Assembly: GCA_020057645.1 (NCBI GenBank)
Contig: JAGVFL010000108.1
Span: 1 to 7,095 of the forward strand
DNA length: 7,095 bases
DNA from: Candidatus Omnitrophota bacterium
GTDB taxonomy: Bacteria; Omnitrophota; Gorgyraeia; Gorgyraeales; Gorgyraeaceae
Reading direction: 5' to 3'
Below are positions 1 through 7,095 of the stretch, piece by piece (the stretch's first letter is position 1; every line of letters starts with the position of its first letter). Below the pieces are notes generated by a model that was given only the letters and a program-made list of their open reading frames with translations, made no database searches and was not told where the DNA came from. A program made the translations under genes and the position numbers.

Positions 1-5150
<5,150 letters not shown>

Positions 5151-5154
5151 TTGG

Positions 5155-5158
5155 CCTC
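5155..5158 (-). promoter_or_regulatory. Ribosome binding site of rpoB
   Basis: GAGG at 5158-5155 on the minus strand, four bases before the ATG at 5150. It is a short, modest Shine-Dalgarno match that supports the chosen start. It lies about 16 bases downstream of the palindrome at 5175-5205, so a hairpin there would sit close to the ribosome landing site. Confidence 0.6.
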
Positions 5159-5174
5159 GTATTTACCACGTAAT

Positions 5175-5205
5175 TGTAGGGAACGGTTTGAAACCGTTCC
5201 CTACA
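5175..5205. repeat. Perfect 31-bp palindrome in the rplL-rpoB spacer
   Basis: TGTAGGGAACGGTTT (5175-5189) is followed by a single centre base and its exact reverse complement (5191-5205), giving a 15-bp perfect stem. It fills much of the 72-nt gap between rplL and rpoB. The bases after it on the transcribed strand are ATTACGTGG, with no run of T, so it is not a standard intrinsic terminator. Its TGTAGGG/CCCTACA ends are shared with repeat pieces upstream of rplA, which points to one dispersed palindromic (REP- or MITE-like) family. In RNA it would form a very stable hairpin that could act in processing or attenuation; this is inference. Confidence 0.9.
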
Positions 5206-5222
5206 TAATTTAATTTTTGATT

Positions 5223-5615
5223 TTATTTCAATTCTACCTTTGCGCCCTGAGCTTCCAGCTTCTTTTTTATGTCTTCTGCCTCTTCTTTTGAAACGCCTTC
5301 TTTGACTGTTTTAGGAGCGCCTTCAACAAGATCTTTCGCTTCTTTAAGGCCAAGGTTGATTATAGTCCTTATTTCCTTGATGACCTGAATCTTGTTGCTT
5401 CCGGAAGAAGCAAGAACTACGGTAAAGGTTGTCTTCTCTTCCTGTGCCGCGGCTGCGCCTTGACCTGCGCCAGCGCCGGGCGCGGCAACTGCAACAGGGG
5501 CATGGCTAGAGACGCCAAACTTCTCTTCTACAGCCTTTACCAGGTTTGACAGCTCTAAAACACTCATCTGTTCAATGGTGCCGAGCATCTCTTCGATTTT
5601 TTTGTTATCCGACAT
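5223..5615 (-). CDS. rplL: 50S ribosomal protein L7/L12
   Basis: Ribosomal stalk protein of 130 residues, present in several copies per ribosome, which recruits and stimulates translational GTPases such as EF-G and EF-Tu. The N-terminal dimerisation and L10-binding helices cover about 1-34. A flexible Ala/Gly/Pro-rich hinge spans about 36-60. The C-terminal globular domain begins near TFTVVL (63-68) and includes [13 protein letters not shown] (89-101) and [17 protein letters not shown] (105-121). The residues equivalent to the E. coli factor-binding surface (K65, I69, K70, R73, K84) are all kept as K75, I79, K80, R83 and K94. ATG at 5615 lies inside the end of rplJ, an 11-bp overlap, and is preceded by a purine-rich GGGGGAG site. 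Length is at the upper end of the normal range. Identity is certain. Confidence 0.98.
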   Translation of the reverse strand: MSDNKKIEEMLGTIEQMSVLELSNLVKAVEEKFGVSSHAPVAVAAPGAGAGQGAAAAQEEKTTFTVVLASSGSNKIQVIKEIRTIINLGLKEAKDLVEGAPKTVKEGVSKEEAEDIKKKLEAQGAKVELK

Positions 5616-6144
5616 TTTCTCCCCCTTTTTTATCTTTTATTCCGTTTAACGCGTACAATAATTTGCATATAATACCGCTCAAGGAAACAGCCAGCCCCCG
5701 AATCGGAGAATTCAGAACAATTGCAAGCCTTGTCAGAAGCACATCTCTGGAAGGGAGAGCGGCGATAGCGATTATATCCTGATTTGAAAGAATAGCGCCG
5801 TCCGCGAATCCGCCGCATATTTTCAAAGGTTCATGTTCTTTTGAAAATTTTACAAGCGCCTTGGATACAATACTCGGGCCGCTTTTGTGCATTGCAATGC
5901 CCGCCTCGCCTTGAATAAACTCTGCTATACCGTTATTGGCCCCATCCTTCAGCGCTTTCTTGGCCATTGAATCTTTTACAACCAGATACTCCCCCGCTAT
6001 CTTTTTAAGTTCTTTGCGGAGCTCATTGATATCCTGAGCGCTTAAGCCTTTATAACGGGTAACTATAAGCGTCTCCGCGCTTTTAAGTCTCGAGGCTATT
6101 TCCTTAACCATTGTTTTTTTTGTTTCTAACGCTACCTTCGCCAT
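5605..6144 (-). CDS. rplJ: 50S ribosomal protein L10
   Basis: Ribosomal protein L10, the base of the L7/L12 stalk: it binds 23S rRNA together with L11 and carries L12 dimers on its long C-terminal helix. The 179-residue product starts [10 protein letters not shown] and has the globular rRNA-binding domain, including [20 protein letters not shown] (26-45) and [13 protein letters not shown] (53-65). The [20 protein letters not shown] segment (129-148) follows, leading into the L12-binding helix (about 146-173). Length is in the normal range. The frame stays open upstream to 6255, but the 37 extra residues are translated repeat sequence. ATG at 6144 matches the family start and has GAGAAGG five bases upstream, so I chose it. 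The 3' end overlaps rplL by 11 bp. An L10 autoregulatory leader, known upstream of this gene in some bacteria, is not recognisable; a repeat occupies that place. Confidence 0.97.
   Translation of the reverse strand: MAKVALETKKTMVKEIASRLKSAETLIVTRYKGLSAQDINELRKELKKIAGEYLVVKDSMAKKALKDGANNGIAEFIQGEAGIAMHKSGPSIVSKALVKFSKEHEPLKICGGFADGAILSNQDIIAIAALPSRDVLLTRLAIVLNSPIRGLAVSLSGIICKLLYALNGIKDKKGGENVG
5619..5627 (-). promoter_or_regulatory. Purine-rich ribosome binding site of rplL inside rplJ
   Basis: AAGGGGGAG (5627-5619), three bases before the rplL ATG and wholly within the last rplJ codons. L12 is needed in several copies per L10, so an efficient independent site within a coupled overlap makes sense. 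The expression level is inferred, not seen. Confidence 0.7.
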
Positions 6145-6149
6145 ATAAA

Positions 6150-6156
6150 CCTTCTC
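6150..6156 (-). promoter_or_regulatory. Ribosome binding site that fixes the rplJ start
   Basis: GAGAAGG at 6156-6150, five bases before ATG at 6144. It begins at the base immediately next to the edge of the 132-bp repeat, so the repeat ends exactly where the translation signal starts. This argues against the longer reading frame that begins inside the repeat. Confidence 0.8.
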
Positions 6157-6288
6157 GTCATTGCGAGGAGCAAAGCGGTTGCGAGGAGCAATAGCGACGA
6201 AGCAAACCCATTTGATACATGAGATTCCTCGCTTCGCTCGGAACAGGCTCCGCAATCTCAGAGATTGTTTCGCTTGGCTCGCAATGAC
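6157..6288. repeat. 132-bp composite palindromic repeat between rplA and rplJ
   Basis: The element is bounded by an 11-bp inverted repeat, GTCATTGCGAG (6157-6167) and CTCGCAATGAC (6278-6288). Inside are further GCGAGGAGC and GCTTCGCTC type words on both strands. There is also a perfect small hairpin, CAATCTC-A-GAGATTG (6253-6267). It takes up 132 of the 150 bases between the rplA stop and the rplJ start, leaving 6 bases on one side and 12 on the other. From memory, repeats with this GTCATTGCGAG-GAAGCAATCTC style are dispersed in many bacterial genomes. They are often mis-annotated as short proteins or N-terminal extensions. It has no coding capacity for a transposase, so any mobility would need help from elsewhere. 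No T-run follows it, so it is not a terminator. Confidence 0.88.
6161..6191. repeat. Direct repeat of 13 bp inside the rplA-rplJ element
   Basis: TTGCGAGGAGCAA occurs at 6161-6173 and again at 6179-6191, an 18-bp period. The opposite arm of the element has only one matching unit, so the element is asymmetric. This looks like a local duplication or a partial second copy within the palindrome. Confidence 0.85.
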
Positions 6289-6294
6289 AATTGT

Positions 6295-6993
6295 TTAAGT
6301 AGTCCCTAATTTTGCAAGATCCAGCTTTAAGCCCGGACCCATTGTAGTTGAAATAGCTATATTTTTTATAAACTTGCCCTTGACGGCTTGAGGCCTTGAT
6401 TTATTTATCGCGTTAATAACCGTATCTATATTTTCGCAAATAGCTTTTTCTTCGAAAGAAATTTTGCCTATGCCTATATTTATGTTGCCTTGTTTATCAA
6501 GCTTGAATTCTATTTTCCCGGCTTTTGCCTCTTTTACTGCCCTGCCCAGATCGTTGGTAACAGTGCCTGTCTTTGGATTAGGCATAAGGCCTCTGGGTCC
6601 GAGTACTTTACCTAGTTTGCCTACATCTCTCATCATGTCAGGCGAACTTATTACGACGTCAAAATCCATCCAGCCGGAAGTTATCTTAGCTATAAGATCG
6701 TCTCCGCCGACATATTCTGCGCCTGCTTCCTTAGCTGCGTTGCCTGCCTCGCCCTTGCATAACACAAGCACCCTGACCTTTTTGCCCGTGCCGTTAGGAA
6801 GCATCAGAGTCCCTCTGACCATCTGATCAGAATGTTTTGGGTCTGTGCCAAGATTAAAAGACATCTCCACTGTTTCGTCAAATTTAGGGTGAGGTATCTT
6901 TTTAAAAACAGATACTGCCTCTGCGACGGAGTAAGCTTTTTCAACATCAGCCATCTTTTGAATCTCTTTACGCCTCTTTGTCAACTTTGCCAT
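6295..6993 (-). CDS. rplA: 50S ribosomal protein L1
   Basis: Ribosomal protein L1, which binds the mobile L1 stalk of 23S rRNA and helps release deacylated tRNA from the E site. In some bacteria it also represses its own operon. The 232-residue product (E. coli 234) starts MAKLTKRRKEI. It shows SDQMVRGTLMLPNGTGK (55-71), FDVVISSPDMMRDVGKLGKV (111-130), the family signature LGPRGLMPNPKTGTVT (131-146) and the closing ISTTMGPGLKLD (214-225). Domain I is formed by the two ends and domain II by about 68-158. ATG at 6993 is chosen by homology although it has no clear Shine-Dalgarno sequence. An in-frame GTG at 7020 would add nine residues and does have AGGG nine bases upstream. The stop is 6 bp from the 132-bp repeat. 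Family identity is certain; the start is less so. Confidence 0.96.
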   Translation of the reverse strand: MAKLTKRRKEIQKMADVEKAYSVAEAVSVFKKIPHPKFDETVEMSFNLGTDPKHSDQMVRGTLMLPNGTGKKVRVLVLCKGEAGNAAKEAGAEYVGGDDLIAKITSGWMDFDVVISSPDMMRDVGKLGKVLGPRGLMPNPKTGTVTNDLGRAVKEAKAGKIEFKLDKQGNINIGIGKISFEEKAICENIDTVINAINKSRPQAVKGKFIKNIAISTTMGPGLKLDLAKLGTT

Positions 6994-7001
6994 ATAGTTT
7001 T

Positions 7002-7067
7002 GGCGCACTGATTGGCGCACTAAAGTGCGCCCTACAGCTGCTATAAGCTGCTATTGTGTGCCCTACA
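7002..7067. repeat. Repeat patch filling the rplK-rplA spacer
   Basis: The gap contains two near-identical 12-mers, GTGCGCCCTACA (7025-7036) and GTGTGCCCTACA (7056-7067). Between them AGCTGCTAT is repeated directly (7036-7044 and 7046-7054). TGGCGCAC occurs twice on the rplA side (7001-7008 and 7013-7020). The CCCTACA ends match those of the palindrome at 5175-5205. It looks like a decayed or partly duplicated member of the same palindrome family. No separate promoter is apparent in it. Confidence 0.8.
7014..7031. repeat. Small hairpin upstream of rplA
   Basis: GGCGCAC (7014-7020), a four-base TAAA loop, then GTGCGCC (7025-7031): a 7-bp GC-rich stem ending about 20 bases before the rplA ATG. 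The GGCGCAC copy at 7002-7008 can pair with the same GTGCGCC arm instead. On the transcript the two folds are mutually exclusive, and one of them would come within eight bases of the start codon. Confidence 0.75.
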
Positions 7068-7095
7068 ATTTTGTAGCAAAGACCTCCACCCCATA
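7063..7095 (-). CDS. rplK: 50S ribosomal protein L11, last ten codons (cut by window edge)
   Basis: Only the 3' end is present. Read on the minus strand from 7095, the frame gives YGVEVFATKL and a TAG stop at 7065-7063. L11 proteins commonly end in a stretch of the type GTA-x-x-(M/Y)-G-(I/V)-x-V followed by one to a few residues. The canonical gene order also places rplK directly before rplA. The GVEV piece therefore fits the L11 C-terminus. The last few residues and the stop come from sequence with the CTACAA/TTGTAG repeat signature. Ten codons are too few for a firm assignment, so this call rests mostly on gene order. Confidence 0.6.
   Translation of the reverse strand, partial: YGVEVFATKL

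Noticed and set aside
5175..5205. Palindrome as an intrinsic terminator
   Set aside because: There is no T-run after the stem in either direction of interest, and an essential co-directional gene follows within 25 bases.
5206..5240. Possible promoter TTGAAA (end of rplL) with a -10 near TTATGT before rpoB
   Set aside because: The -10 match is only about two of six bases, and the -35 is just the rplL terminal codons in an AT-rich stretch.
5616..5633. A6G5 run at the end of rplJ as a programmed frameshift site making an L10-L12 fusion
   Set aside because: A -1 slip would not enter the rplL frame, which is +1 relative to rplJ. rplL has its own ATG and the run doubles as its ribosome site.
5630..5818. 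Second minus-strand frame within rplJ (62 codons)
   Set aside because: Out of frame with rplJ and Arg-rich from codon shadowing, with no start context. rplJ itself is clearly the coding frame.
6157..6288. CRISPR array or transposase-bearing insertion sequence in the rplA-rplJ spacer
   Set aside because: There are only two direct units with a 5-bp separation and no regular spacers. At 132 bp no transposase can be encoded.
6464..6826. Plus-strand open frame of 120 codons opposite rplA
   Set aside because: It is a shadow of the rplA coding strand; the product is compositionally odd and unlike any known family.

Overview
The window holds one continuous, minus-strand segment of the classic bacterial ribosomal-protein/RNA-polymerase operon. 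Read in the direction of transcription (from base 7095 down to base 1), the order is the last codons of rplK (L11), then rplA (L1), rplJ (L10), rplL (L7/L12), rpoB (beta) and the first 451 codons of rpoC (beta-prime). rpoC is cut off by the window edge just before its catalytic aspartate motif. Every gene is intact apart from the two cut by the window ends. Apparent reading frames on the plus strand are shadows of these genes.

The organism is a bacterium of moderate GC content. RpoB has a charged insertion before its [12 protein letters not shown] motif and an N-terminal region that resemble RNA polymerase of the PVC-type Gram-negative phyla. Together with the style of the intergenic palindromes, this makes an uncultured lineage such as Omnitrophota (Omnitrophica) my best guess. 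That placement rests on recall and is only moderately confident.

Layout: 7063-7095 rplK tail; 6994-7067 a spacer made of TGTAGGG/CCCTACA-type repeat pieces; 6295-6993 rplA; 6157-6288 a 132-bp composite palindromic repeat with GTCATTGCGAG ends; 5605-6144 rplJ; 5223-5615 rplL, overlapping rplJ by 11 bp; 5175-5205 a perfect 15+1+15 palindrome with TGTAGGG/CCCTACA ends; 1362-5150 rpoB; 1-1354 rpoC, 7 nt after rpoB with its ribosome site overlapping the rpoB stop.

The gene content is ordinary housekeeping: L11 and L1 build ribosome stalk regions, L10 and L12 form the GTPase-recruiting stalk, and beta plus beta-prime form the RNA polymerase catalytic core. No new defence, mobile or metabolic system is visible. 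The point worth attention lies between the genes. All three junctions with any room are filled by palindromic repeats, placed where other bacteria often carry regulatory leaders, an internal promoter or an attenuator. One repeat appears to supply the rplK stop codon, and the same repeat patch creates an alternative start for rplA. No convincing promoter or intrinsic terminator was found.
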